Positions 9,488 to 18,394 of a stretch of 64,000 bases of DNA are shown here, in pieces (the first letter of the stretch is position 1; each line of letters begins with the position of its first letter). The notes beneath the pieces were generated by a model. It was not told where the DNA came from. It searched no databases and saw nothing but the letters and a program-made list of their open reading frames with translations. The position numbers and the translations under genes were made by a program. This DNA is from Photobacterium malacitanum (GTDB lineage: Bacteria; Pseudomonadota; Gammaproteobacteria; Enterobacterales; Vibrionaceae): NCBI RefSeq assembly GCF_900185615.1, contig NZ_FYAK01000002.1, forward strand, positions 558,001 through 622,000, in the 5' to 3' direction.

Positions 9488-10084
9488 GTGAAGTATCTAA
9501 AATCAATTAAATATTTGTTTATAGCATTACTGCTAACTCAGTTAACGGGGTGTGGTATTAATACTATTCCCACTCTTGATGAACAAGTTAATGCTGACTG
9601 GGCACAAGTTCAAAATAACTACCAACGCCGTGCTGATTTGATCCCTAATCTCGTCGCCACCGTAAAAGGCTATGCCGAACACGAAAAAGATACTTTAACT
9701 GCCGTTACTGAAGCGCGAGCAAAAGTGTCTTCGATGCAAGTGACGCCAGAAACATTAAATAATCCAGAAGCCTTTAAAAAATTTGAAGCCGCTCAAGGTC
9801 AATTAAGCAGTGCGCTGTCTCGATTAATGGTTGTGTCTGAACGTTATCCTGATCTTAAAGCAAACCAACAATTTATTGCGCTTCAAGCACAATTAGAAGG
9901 CACAGAAAATCGCATTGCTGTTGCTCGTCGTGATTATATTAATGCAGTAAAAGCCTTTAATACTGAGATCCGTACTTTCCCTGGTCGTTTATGGCATTGG
10001 GCAATGTATAGCGATTTGAAAATTAAACCCAATTTCACCGCAACTACAGCCAATGCTGATGTTGCACCTAAGGTTGAGTTTTAA
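9488..10084 (+). CDS. lemA: LemA family lipoprotein
   Basis: LemA proteins are membrane-anchored helical proteins of unclear role, often encoded with TPM-domain proteins. The 198-residue product begins at GTG with CAGGA upstream. It has a lipobox LTGC (Cys at residue 22), then the family block DEQVNADWAQVQNNYQRRADLIPNLVATV written as consecutive conserved segments around residues 31-60, and the late YNAVKAFN-like motif. It is the first gene of a tightly packed three-gene operon: the next ATG follows its stop codon directly. Confidence 0.9.
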   Translation: MKYLKSIKYLFIALLLTQLTGCGINTIPTLDEQVNADWAQVQNNYQRRADLIPNLVATVKGYAEHEKDTLTAVTEARAKVSSMQVTPETLNNPEAFKKFEAAQGQLSSALSRLMVVSERYPDLKANQQFIALQAQLEGTENRIAVARRDYINAVKAFNTEIRTFPGRLWHWAMYSDLKIKPNFTATTANADVAPKVEF

Positions 10085-10846
10085 ATGAAAAAAGTCCTTT
10101 TAGCATGTGGACTTTTATTGATCGTCAGCCAAAATGTTTTGGCTGCGATCACTTTTCCAGCCTTAACAGGAAGAGTGGTCGATGACGCCCATATGCTTAA
10201 TCAAGCGCAAACACAACAACTCGATCAAATTCTGGCCGCAGAAGAAAAATCATCATCAAACCAAGTTGTCGTGGTCACAATCCCTTCAACCAACGGTATT
10301 CCTATTGCTGATTATGGCTACCAATTAGGTCGAGCATGGGGAATTGGTCAGAAGCAACATGACAATGGCGTGCTATTAATTATCGCTAAAAATGACAAAA
10401 AAATGCGCATTGAAGTCGGTTATGGCTTAGAAGGCGCACTACCTGATGCCATTGCGATCAATATTATTAACCATCAAATCAAACCTGCGTTCAAAGCGGG
10501 TAAATTTGCCACAGGTATTGATAATGGTGTCAACGCCATTATTGCTGCAATCCATGGTGAATATAAACCTGTCGCTACTGAAGATAAACCGCCATACGAT
10601 TTCTATTTGTTCATTCTGTTTGTAGTGATCATTCAAATTATTGCCTTTAGTCGTCGACGCCGTAATCGTTCAACCTATTATGGCCGTGATGGTGATGTTT
10701 TCACCAGTGGTGGTTTTGGTTCGTCAAACCGTGGTGGCTCTAGTGGCTTCGGTGGCGGTTTTGGCGGCAATGGTGGTAACAGTGGTGGTGGTTTTAGTGG
10801 TGGCGGCGGTGGCTTTGGTGGCGGCGGTGCATCAGGAGGATGGTAA
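10085..10846 (+). CDS. TPM domain-containing protein, Gly-rich tail (YgcG-like)
   Basis: The 253-residue product has a cleavable signal peptide (cut likely after LAA near residue 21), a TPM domain (about residues 25-165), one membrane span (about 175-192) and a C-terminal tail made almost wholly of Gly, Ser and Phe. TPM domains bind metal ions and take part in membrane-protein quality control or photosystem repair in other organisms; the bacterial role is not settled. The next TPM gene overlaps the stop codon by one base, with AGGAGG inside the end of this gene serving as its ribosome-binding site. Confidence 0.88.
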   Translation: MKKVLLACGLLLIVSQNVLAAITFPALTGRVVDDAHMLNQAQTQQLDQILAAEEKSSSNQVVVVTIPSTNGIPIADYGYQLGRAWGIGQKQHDNGVLLIIAKNDKKMRIEVGYGLEGALPDAIAINIINHQIKPAFKAGKFATGIDNGVNAIIAAIHGEYKPVATEDKPPYDFYLFILFVVIIQIIAFSRRRRNRSTYYGRDGDVFTSGGFGSSNRGGSSGFGGGFGGNGGNSGGGFSGGGGGFGGGGASGGW

Positions 10847-11463
10847 TGAAATTATTTACAAACGAGCAGCTACAAACAATTAGTCAAACCATCAGTGATA
10901 TGGAAAAAACCACCGACGCTGAGTTAATCACCGTAATGGCAACTAAAGCTGATGACTATTACTTTGTACCTACACTATGGGCAGCCATTATTGCGTTATT
11001 TGTTCCGGCTCTATTAACGATTACTCCGTTATGGTTAGAACTAACAGATATTTTATGGGTACAATTAAGCGCCTTTATTATTTTGACATTAATTTTTCGT
11101 CTTCCCGCGATCAAATACCGTTTATTACCTAAAGCTGTAAAACATCGTCGCGCAAGTCTTATTGCTCGAGAGCAGTTTTTAGCCAATGGTGTTCATCGCA
11201 CTAAACAACATTTAGGTGTAATGATCTTTGTTTGTGAAGCCGAGCATTATGTTGAAATTCTGACAGATTATGGCATTAGTGAACGTATCAGCGATGAAGC
11301 ATGGCAAAGCTTAGTGCGTGACTTTACCAAAGATGTTAAAGCAGGAAGAACCTTTGAAGGCTTTATTCAATGCTTACAACAATCAGGGAAGTTACTAACA
11401 AATGCCCTACCTTATACAGAAGAAAAAAATGAATTGCCTAATTGCTTAGTCGTGATTGATTAA
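10846..11463 (+). CDS. TPM domain-containing membrane protein
   Basis: A 205-residue partner of the preceding protein. It has an N-terminal piece of the TPM fold (TTDAELITVMATKADDYYF), two membrane spans (about residues 40-58 and 65-82) and the rest of the TPM domain after them. An in-frame ATG at 10840 sits directly on the AGGAGG site, so the ATG at 10846, which overlaps the upstream TAA, is the better start. Co-transcribed with lemA and the Gly-rich TPM gene, and probably part of the same membrane complex. Confidence 0.85.
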   Translation: MKLFTNEQLQTISQTISDMEKTTDAELITVMATKADDYYFVPTLWAAIIALFVPALLTITPLWLELTDILWVQLSAFIILTLIFRLPAIKYRLLPKAVKHRRASLIAREQFLANGVHRTKQHLGVMIFVCEAEHYVEILTDYGISERISDEAWQSLVRDFTKDVKAGRTFEGFIQCLQQSGKLLTNALPYTEEKNELPNCLVVID

Positions 11464-11491
11464 TCTATCTAGCAATCTATTATTAATATTC

Positions 11492-11525
11492 ATTGTTGAA
11501 ATAGCCGTTTGGTTATTTCAACAAT
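11492..11525. terminator. Bidirectional terminator
   Basis: ATTGTTGAAATA and TATTTCAACAAT form a perfect twelve-pair stem between the convergent TPM operon and the small membrane-protein gene. Confidence 0.8.
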
Positions 11526-11565
11526 TTATTTAACCCTATCAGTTACTCCCTCTACAGCGGAATAT

Positions 11566-11934
11566 TTATCCATTGCATGATTCGTCAAAATGGTTATCTT
11601 GCAGCCATTGCTCCCAACTATCAATCTTTAACCTTGTTTGAGTTTTTGCGACATTCACCGCTAATATTGCTGCAGTAAACACCCCAAAAAATACACTCGC
11701 ATATAGATAATAAACAGAAAACGCTTCAAATTGCCATATAATCAGCCACATCATAAATCCCCATGACAAAGATCCAAATACTGATTGTAAAACAAATAAC
11801 TTCAACGGTGACTCAAATAAACGAGGCTTAGGATTTGCTTGAAATAAAATTAAATATGCCGGGTAAGGCTTTGTTAAGTATCTATTAACACCTTTTTTCT
11901 CTAAATATAATTGTATAAAATCGGCTCGCTTCAT
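11566..11934 (-). CDS. Small membrane protein, DUF6404-like
   Basis: A 122-residue protein with two membrane spans (about residues 48-68 and 73-93) between polar ends. The N-terminal pattern, a short helix ending in EKKGVN followed by a Pro-rich stretch and then GSLSWGFMMWLIIW, resembles the DUF6404 family of Vibrionaceae; this is a recollection of the family, not a search. AGGAAGA lies before the ATG. No operon partner. Confidence 0.65.
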   Translation of the reverse strand: MKRADFIQLYLEKKGVNRYLTKPYPAYLILFQANPKPRLFESPLKLFVLQSVFGSLSWGFMMWLIIWQFEAFSVYYLYASVFFGVFTAAILAVNVAKTQTRLKIDSWEQWLQDNHFDESCNG

Positions 11935-12346
11935 TATCTCTTCCTATATTATAAATAAAATAGATCACTGATTTAATGTAGAATTCAACAATAATAGTCG
12001 ATCATTATTATGATGATATATAAACACTAACAACTGTTCATATTTATAATCGCGGGTTGCATCACATTCTTATTTTGGACAGCCATTTATTTCGCGGAAT
12101 ATTTTGGACAGCCATTTATTTCGTATTTCGGAACAACTTATTTTGGACAGCCATATTTATTAGTTATTGTATATAATATCTAATAAATAAATCATTCCAC
12201 CAGCAACAAACTCTTCTACGATAAATATTACAGCTTATAATTGAAATCATTGAGTAAATCGGTTCAATTATCATATTTCAGGATCGACAACACCCACAAT
12301 CCTAACAGCTATTGCAGTATTCTCATTCGATTATAAAAAACTGTCT
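11935..12346. other. Intergenic region holding the transposase repeats
   Basis: Besides the three repeats at 12071-12161 nothing coding is seen. The 12162-12346 part is downstream of the transposase gene and carries no strong hairpin. Confidence 0.4.
12071..12161. repeat. Three direct repeats with GGACAGCCAT core (left flank of transposase)
   Basis: TATTTTGGACAGCCATTTAT followed by TTCG occurs at 12071-12094 and 12100-12123. A variant with CCATATTTATT lies at 12139-12161. The same core occurs in the opposite direction on the other side of the transposase gene. They are likely recognition sequences of the HUH transposase. Confidence 0.75.
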
Positions 12347-13366
12347 CTAGCTAGGATGCAACTGATGACTTGCCGACTTTCCTTTACACCAATGTCCACC
12401 AGCATGCTGCTTGAAGGCACACATTCGGGACCATTTCCCACTGACATTAGCGTAACGTTCCATAAATTGTTCACTATGCTCAAGCCAAGCGTCTGGCGTT
12501 ATTCCCAATTGTTGTAAAATCTTGGGTTGATTCGATGTTATAACACCTTGTTTATCTTCACGAATACAACGACCAGTCCAGTCTATAAGTTCAAGGTAGT
12601 CGGCAAAAGCAAAGTTTATTCCTGCCGTTTTAGCCTGATGCTCAGCACCAACAAAAGGTAATAATTGAAAGTGACCTCTATTTGATGGTAGTTGTTTAAT
12701 AGCGGTTTTAGATTGCTGATATTCACGAATACGTTGCTGAATCGAGGTAAAATCTGATTGTTCTAGTGACGGTGTAACGCCAGCCCTGATTGGGTTTAAA
12801 TCAACATACATCATGCACGATAGTAATGCTTTTTCATCTAATAGTGCTTGAGACTTAAATCGCCCTTCCCAAAACGCACCTTTACATTGGTCTTCTTTAT
12901 TGGCTTTGCGTGCAATTTCCTCATTAAGACAGCGCATAAACCAGCTAATACTACCTAATCTTTGCTGCCATTCCGTGATTAAATTTGATAACGCCTGCTG
13001 TTTTTCAGCGCCTACTTGTCCTTCTTTTAAGAAATCGACCGCAATAGGATGACCATTAAATAACTGCAACCAGCGCGATATTACCGCTTTCGGTGTTAGC
13101 TTTTGTTGCTGCTCGGTATCTATTTTCAGTACCAAATGATAATGGTTACTCATCACCGCATAAGCACAAACATCGATACAAAAAACAGTGGCTAATTGTT
13201 TGATTTTATTTACTATCCAACCACGACGATGATGATAGTTTTTGCCATTATACGGATCGTCACCACATAAATACGCCCGCCGTACACAGCGATTAATAAC
13301 ATGGTAAAAAGGTGTAATTTGAGGCTCGATCAATTTGCGTCTTGAGATTGTCATTGGTTTCACCAT
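12347..13366 (-). CDS. REP-associated / IS200-like (Y1, HUH) transposase
   Basis: Y1 transposases cut and join single-stranded DNA at hairpins. The product (339 residues from ATG 13366; a TTG at 13411 would add 15) contains the domain start PFYHVINRCVRRAYLC, the HUH motif in MSNHYHLVLKI, and the catalytic-Tyr region MMYVDLNPIRAG. The extra C-terminal third is typical of the long marine members. The gene is flanked by GGACAGCCAT-core repeats, three on one side and two inverted on the other. That suits a domesticated REP-associated transposase or a complete small element. No ribosome-binding site stands out. Confidence 0.88.
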   Translation of the reverse strand: MVKPMTISRRKLIEPQITPFYHVINRCVRRAYLCGDDPYNGKNYHHRRGWIVNKIKQLATVFCIDVCAYAVMSNHYHLVLKIDTEQQQKLTPKAVISRWLQLFNGHPIAVDFLKEGQVGAEKQQALSNLITEWQQRLGSISWFMRCLNEEIARKANKEDQCKGAFWEGRFKSQALLDEKALLSCMMYVDLNPIRAGVTPSLEQSDFTSIQQRIREYQQSKTAIKQLPSNRGHFQLLPFVGAEHQAKTAGINFAFADYLELIDWTGRCIREDKQGVITSNQPKILQQLGITPDAWLEHSEQFMERYANVSGKWSRMCAFKQHAGGHWCKGKSASHQLHPS

Positions 13367-13411
13367 AAGCAACTTGAAGCTTAATTGTAGTAGCTCATGC
13401 CTTATGTGCAA

Positions 13412-13490
13412 GGATATGGCTGTCCTTAATAAATCTTTTAATAAAAGATAAATTTAATAAAAGGTCCTCAAAAAGTTATGGCTGTCCCAA
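13412..13490. repeat. Two inverted copies of the GGACAGCCAT repeat (right flank)
   Basis: GATATGGCTGTCCTTAATAA (13413-13432) and GTTATGGCTGTCCCAAGATA (13475-13494) carry the reverse complement of the left-flank core. The element between the outer copies would span about 12071-13494. Confidence 0.7.
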
Positions 13491-13497
13491 GATAAAT

Positions 13498-13530
13498 AAA
13501 ACCCACCGCGCCCGCAACGCAGTGGGTTTT
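13498..13530 (-). terminator. Terminator of the sulfatase gene
   Basis: AAACCCAC and GTGGGTTT close a GC-rich stem just after the sulfatase stop codon. On the minus strand it is followed by TTTTATTTAT. Confidence 0.85.
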
Positions 13531-13542
13531 CGATGATTAGAA

Positions 13543-15168
13543 TTATTGTAAATACGCTGGAATGCCATTATTTTCAAATTTGGCGAGGATCTTGGTAATA
13601 AAATCACCGCCCTCATTATCAAAATCAGTCATACCAAACGGTAATGCGTCATTTTTTGGTAACCACTGTGCCATCTTGGTTTTAATCGCTTGATATTGTT
13701 TATCAGCCACTAAATTATGGTGTTCATCAGCATCTATGCTGCGATCATAGAGTTCTTCACCGCCATCGCGATAACGAATATAGGTATAACGCTGATCACG
13801 AATAGCATGACATTGATAACCATAAGTGGTGATAACGGGAATTTTACGATCAAAGTTTGGATTTCTAAGTAATGGCACCAATGAAACACCTTCATTAGTC
13901 GCGACTTTTGGTAAGCCGCACATTTCAACAAGAGTAGGAAAAACATCAAGTAAACTTACTGCTTGAGAGCAAATCTGCCCTTGTTTCTGCCCCGCTTCGC
14001 TGATTAATAACGGCACGCGTGTCGATTCACTCCACAAGGTTTGCTTACGGTAATTCATATGCTCACCAAAGTTCTGGCCGTGATCGCCCCAAAAGATTAC
14101 TGTGGTGTTATTAGCATGTGGGCTGGCTTCTAAAGTATCAAGCAACTTACCTACCTGCGCATCAACAAAAGTAATACAGGCGAGATAAGCTTGAACGAGC
14201 TCTTTACGCATATTGATTTTTTCAACTGCAGCCGCATCACCATTTGGAATGATCCCCAATGCTAGCGCTTTACCATATATTGGAATATCAGCCATTTCTT
14301 TAGGGATTGTTTCAGGAACAATAACCTCATCAAGTGGGAATAAGTCAAAATACTCTTTTGGCGCGGTATAGGGTACATGAGGGCGAATAAAGCCGCATGC
14401 CATAAAAAACGGTTTGTCATAGGTCTTCTTTAACCGTTCTACGGCCCAATCTGCGAAATATTCATCTGGCATGACCCCACCATTAGGTATATCACGTCGT
14501 TCTAACGCGCCACTACACAAAGACATCCCCGGTGTGCCAGGACCGTAGTGTTCAGATTGGATAACTTGTCCACCACCGACAGGAAACGGATAATATTTAT
14601 GATCATCTTTGCCATATGATCCATAGCCATAACCATTGGCAAAAATATGTGCATCACGAGGGCCTATAACATACAACGGCACTTCTTCATGCCACTGTTC
14701 TGCATGACGAAAATCCGCCGTACCATGGTGAGATATTTTCCCAGATGCCATGGTGTAATAACCGTTATTTTTAAAGTGTTGTGGTAAAACGGGAGAACTG
14801 CCTAACACGGACTCTGCAACAGGCGAAAACGGTTTGATGCCTAATTCTTTATTAGTGTATAGCCCCGTCGTGGTTGGACTCATTCCGGTTAATAAAGCCG
14901 TACGCGAAGGCCCACATACAGGCACTTGGCAATGCGCATTGGTAAACGCCGTTGAGCGATGAAACAAACGATCTATATTGGGTGTCTTTGCTTGTGGATG
15001 TGCCCCTAAAGCACCAATCCAATCATTAAGATCATCAATGGCAATAAACAGCACATTATCCTTTTTAGCTGCTATTGGCTGCCCCATCACCCCCATAGTG
15101 GTTAATGCTGCAGCTGATACCGATAGTGAGGCAGTGTAATGTATAAATGACCGTCTAGTAACTTTCAT
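13543..15168 (-). CDS. Tat-exported sulfatase, iduronate-2-sulfatase type
   Basis: A 541-residue type I sulfatase that would hydrolyse sulfate esters, probably of sulfated glycans, in the periplasm. The N-terminus has a twin-arginine signal (TRRSFIHYTAS). The sulfatase signature CGPSRTALLTG places the Cys destined to become formylglycine at residue 85. Metal ligands D45 and D46 lie in IAIDDLNDW, and the later FWGDHGQNFGEH supplies the second metal motif. It needs a maturase, which is not in the window. Unlike most polysaccharide sulfatases it stands alone, without glycosidase or transporter neighbours, so its substrate is open. Confidence 0.88.
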   Translation of the reverse strand: MKVTRRSFIHYTASLSVSAAALTTMGVMGQPIAAKKDNVLFIAIDDLNDWIGALGAHPQAKTPNIDRLFHRSTAFTNAHCQVPVCGPSRTALLTGMSPTTTGLYTNKELGIKPFSPVAESVLGSSPVLPQHFKNNGYYTMASGKISHHGTADFRHAEQWHEEVPLYVIGPRDAHIFANGYGYGSYGKDDHKYYPFPVGGGQVIQSEHYGPGTPGMSLCSGALERRDIPNGGVMPDEYFADWAVERLKKTYDKPFFMACGFIRPHVPYTAPKEYFDLFPLDEVIVPETIPKEMADIPIYGKALALGIIPNGDAAAVEKINMRKELVQAYLACITFVDAQVGKLLDTLEASPHANNTTVIFWGDHGQNFGEHMNYRKQTLWSESTRVPLLISEAGQKQGQICSQAVSLLDVFPTLVEMCGLPKVATNEGVSLVPLLRNPNFDRKIPVITTYGYQCHAIRDQRYTYIRYRDGGEELYDRSIDADEHHNLVADKQYQAIKTKMAQWLPKNDALPFGMTDFDNEGGDFITKILAKFENNGIPAYLQ

Positions 15169-15324
15169 GTTCGTTCTTTTCTATTAAAATAAAAGTAAAT
15201 GAAAGTATCTATGGTCTTTAAAAACAAACAATCATAAAATCCTAGAATCAACTGACCATCACAAATTTGATTGTAATCTTTTCTAATGTGAATGTGTGAT
15301 AGCTATTATTTTATTTACTACTCA

Positions 15325-15843
15325 TCAATCTATAAAATTATAGTTGTTATAAAATACCTCTAGGGTCTTATTTTGATAACGCTGAGCTAACTCTATAATG
15401 TCATCAAATTGCAGTTCATTGTTAGCGGTATAGCTTACAGTTACAGACTCTAATGGCATTGAGATCGCTTTATAATGCTGGCTGTTATACGTCACAACTG
15501 TCGATAAATGAATGACAATATTAGTATTAAAATATGCGGTCGCTAACTGCATTTTTTCACCATTAACAAGCTCACGATTGCCTTGATTAACATCATGTTG
15601 AAGTTTCATTATAAGTTGTTTAACGATGGTTGAGAGTGGTGAAGTGACGGTTAATAAAGTTGCTCCATCAGCTGTTATCGTTACAGTAGACAATAAATCC
15701 TGAGAGTAAACCTGTCCTAAATTCAATGCCTTATCATTAATATTTACCACATGTTGTGGGTATAGCATTGTATACAAATCTCTCGCGCCGATAAGTCCAG
15801 CTAAAACAAGCACACCTATAGCAATAACACTGCTTTTTTTCAT
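15325..15843 (-). CDS. Hypothetical exported or anchored protein
   Basis: A 172-residue protein with an N-terminal hydrophobic segment (about residues 4-21) that could be an uncleaved anchor or signal peptide. The mature part is beta-rich and polar, with no motif I recognise. The gene stands alone, and a possible CRP-like box lies 60-75 bp upstream. Function unknown. Confidence 0.65.
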   Translation of the reverse strand: MKKSSVIAIGVLVLAGLIGARDLYTMLYPQHVVNINDKALNLGQVYSQDLLSTVTITADGATLLTVTSPLSTIVKQLIMKLQHDVNQGNRELVNGEKMQLATAYFNTNIVIHLSTVVTYNSQHYKAISMPLESVTVSYTANNELQFDDIIELAQRYQNKTLEVFYNNYNFID

Positions 15844-16113
15844 TTTATTACAATCAGATAACTTATATTATTTTTCATCATAAATAATTCGTTGATCGTT
15901 TTTATGACAAAGATCACGTTTAATTGTGGTTTTTTATTCATTCTCACAATATAAAAAAACAAACATAATAACACTCAACTAAAACAATATAAATCAACCA
16001 GTTAGCCTTAATCTATCAATAGTGAAAACATCAATTACCATCCTAGCATTTTCCACCAATGATCATCGTTTACTTACGTTACTATTGACCACTTTGTTTT
16101 GTCGAATCAAGGA
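15844..16113. other. Divergent control region upstream of ptrB
   Basis: Non-coding and AT-rich. It holds the weak CRP-like box at 15903-15918; otherwise nothing clear is seen. Confidence 0.3.
15903..15918. promoter_or_regulatory. Possible CRP-like box
   Basis: TATGA, six bases, TCACG resembles the TGTGA-N6-TCACA consensus with two changes. It lies about 60 bp upstream of the gene ending at 15325 and 310 bp upstream of oligopeptidase B. Weak evidence. Confidence 0.3.
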
Positions 16114-16233
16114 TTGAAAAAACGCTTATTCGCCCCAAGATTATTATCATCAAAGCAAATAATATTGCTGTATCTATTGGTCTTACTGAGTGGTTTTATT
16201 CCATTCAGTTGCCACAAAAGGACAACACTGTGA
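16114..16233 (+). CDS. Possible 39-codon leader ORF with lipoprotein-like signal
   Basis: From a TTG preceded by AAGGA, a 39-codon frame encodes a basic start, a hydrophobic run (IILLYLLVLLSGFIPFS) and a Cys. This looks like a lipoprotein signal. Its TGA stop overlaps the GTG start of oligopeptidase B (GTGA). Either it is a translationally coupled leader, or the signal peptide of an originally exported peptidase was split off by a frameshift, or the frame is chance. Confidence 0.3.
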   Translation: MKKRLFAPRLLSSKQIILLYLLVLLSGFIPFSCHKRTTL

Positions 16234-18335
16234 ACGACACAACATCAGCGACACCTCATGATGGCAACATCAAGCAAATCGTTATTGCACCGGTTGCTAA
16301 AAAGATCCCTCATGAGATGCGTATTCATAACGATACCCGTATTGATGATTATTATTGGATGAGAGATGACAGCCGAACTGATCCTGAGATCATCGCGCAT
16401 CTTAATGCTGAAAATAGCTATACCGACGCAGTGATGGCGCACACCAAAGGGCTACAAAAAACATTATTTGATGAATTAAAAGGACGTATTGTTAAAGATG
16501 ATAATACGGTTCCTGTAAAGCAAGGCAGCTATTATTATTCAAGCGAAGTATCAGGTGATAACGAGTACCCTATTTCTGTTCGTGCCACTGATTTTATAGG
16601 CACAAATAAGCAAGTATTACTCGATCTTAACCACCTCGCATCAAAGCATGACTACTATGATGTCTCTAGTTTAAGCGTTAGCCTTAATGAAAATTTATTG
16701 GCTTATGGAGAAGATACTGTTAGCCGTCGTATATACACGATTAAGATTAAAGATCTTACGACCGGTCAATATCTTGCTGATGAGATAACCGGCACCAGTG
16801 GCGCTGTCGCTTGGCAAAATGACAATCAAGCGTTTTACTATATCCATAAAGACCCTCAAACCTTATTAGGCTATCAAGTTTATCGTCACCGCTTAGGTAC
16901 ACCACAAGCAGACGATCAGCTCATTTTTGAAGAAACCGATCCAACTTTTTATACTTCAATCGGTAAAAGTAAAGATAATTCAATTATCTATATCTGGCAT
17001 TCAAGCACCGAAACTAGCGCTGTCTCTGTTATTGATGCTAACGACGCCAATGCGCAAGCAATCTCGTTCTTAGATCGTGAAGTGGGTTTAGAATACAGTA
17101 TTTCTAAACTAGATAACTGGTTCTATATTTTAACTAACTATGAAGCAGTTAACTTTCGTTTAATGAAAGTCGCAGCGAGTGATATTGGTAATAAAGATCA
17201 TTGGCAAGATGTGATCCCAGCTCAAGAAGGAGCCATGCTGGAAGATTATGAGATATTTAATGATTATCTAGTCTATCAGCAGCGTGAAAATGGCTTAACT
17301 CGCGTAACAGTGCGTGATCTTCACACTCAACAACAGCAGCAATTACAGTTCAATGATGAGGCATTCACGCTTTATCTTTACGGTAATAAAGAAATCAATA
17401 CTGACAAATTACGTCTGTATTACTCAAGCATGACCACCCCAGGTACTCACTATGATTTTAATTTAAGTGATGGCAGTAAAGTTGTATTAAAACAAACACA
17501 AGTTTTAGGTGATTTCGACGCCAACAATTATCGCTCTGAACGCATCATGGTGCCTGCTCGCGACGGTAAATTAGTTCCAGTATCATTAGTTTATCGTAAA
17601 GATTGCTTCAAAAAAGATGGTACTAATCCGTTGTATCAATATGGTTATGGTTCATACGGTGCCATTATCGATCCAAGCTTTTCATCAACCCGTTTAAGCT
17701 TATTAGATCGCGGTTTTGTATATGCGATTGCTCATATTCGTGGCTCTGAAATGTTGGGACGTCCATGGTATGACGACGGTAAAAAACTCACTAAGCAAAA
17801 TACCTTTAATGACTTTATTGATGTGACACACTCGTTAGTCAAGCAGGGCTATGGCGCGAAAGACAAGATCTTTGCCGTTGGTGGATCTGCAGGCGGCCTA
17901 TTAATGGGGGCAATCATCAACCAAGCACCTGAACTTTATTGTGGTGTCGCAGCACACGTGCCATTCGTTGATATCGTTACAACGATGCTGGATGAGTCTA
18001 TTCCATTAACAACTAACGAGTATGATGAGTGGGGTAATCCAAACCATAAAGAATATTATGATTATATGTTGAGCTATTCACCCTACGATAATATTGCAGC
18101 GCATGACTACCCTCACCTATTGGTAACTACAGGATTACATGACTCACAAGTGCAGTATTTTGAGCCAATGAAATGGGTTGCCAAATTGCGTGATATTAAG
18201 ACAAACGATAACCGTCTGTTATTTAAAGTTGATATGGAAGCAGGCCACGGCGGCGCATCAGGTCGCTTTAAGGCACTCCATGAAGATGCCTTAGAATATG
18301 CGTTCTTTATTGACTTGTTAGCTGAACAGAAATAA
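16230..18335 (+). CDS. ptrB: Oligopeptidase B (protease II, S9A)
   Basis: A serine peptidase that cleaves short peptides after Arg or Lys. From GTG 16230 the product has about 701 residues, the usual family length. An N-terminal beta-propeller is followed by an alpha/beta hydrolase domain with the nucleophile in GGSAGGLLMG (about Ser 552), an acid in TGLHDSQVQYFEP (about 637) and the His in EAGHGGASGR (about 673). A TTG at 16209 would add seven residues, but AAAAGGA lies seven bases before the GTG. A short signal-like frame overlaps the start. It is terminated by a strong bidirectional hairpin. Confidence 0.93.
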   Translation: MNDTTSATPHDGNIKQIVIAPVAKKIPHEMRIHNDTRIDDYYWMRDDSRTDPEIIAHLNAENSYTDAVMAHTKGLQKTLFDELKGRIVKDDNTVPVKQGSYYYSSEVSGDNEYPISVRATDFIGTNKQVLLDLNHLASKHDYYDVSSLSVSLNENLLAYGEDTVSRRIYTIKIKDLTTGQYLADEITGTSGAVAWQNDNQAFYYIHKDPQTLLGYQVYRHRLGTPQADDQLIFEETDPTFYTSIGKSKDNSIIYIWHSSTETSAVSVIDANDANAQAISFLDREVGLEYSISKLDNWFYILTNYEAVNFRLMKVAASDIGNKDHWQDVIPAQEGAMLEDYEIFNDYLVYQQRENGLTRVTVRDLHTQQQQQLQFNDEAFTLYLYGNKEINTDKLRLYYSSMTTPGTHYDFNLSDGSKVVLKQTQVLGDFDANNYRSERIMVPARDGKLVPVSLVYRKDCFKKDGTNPLYQYGYGSYGAIIDPSFSSTRLSLLDRGFVYAIAHIRGSEMLGRPWYDDGKKLTKQNTFNDFIDVTHSLVKQGYGAKDKIFAVGGSAGGLLMGAIINQAPELYCGVAAHVPFVDIVTTMLDESIPLTTNEYDEWGNPNHKEYYDYMLSYSPYDNIAAHDYPHLLVTTGLHDSQVQYFEPMKWVAKLRDIKTNDNRLLFKVDMEAGHGGASGRFKALHEDALEYAFFIDLLAEQK

Positions 18336-18362
18336 TGCTAACGACATACAAATAAGTTAACC

Positions 18363-18394
18363 AATGGCGACTTGCTCAGTCGCCATTATTATTT
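18363..18394. terminator. Bidirectional terminator
   Basis: AATGGCGACT and AGTCGCCATT form a perfect ten-pair stem with a T-rich tail, between the convergent ptrB and ZIP genes. Confidence 0.88.

Noticed and set aside
10641-10883. Val/Ala-rich 80-codon frame
   Set aside because: It is the shifted frame of the Gly-rich tail of the TPM gene, so its composition is an artefact.
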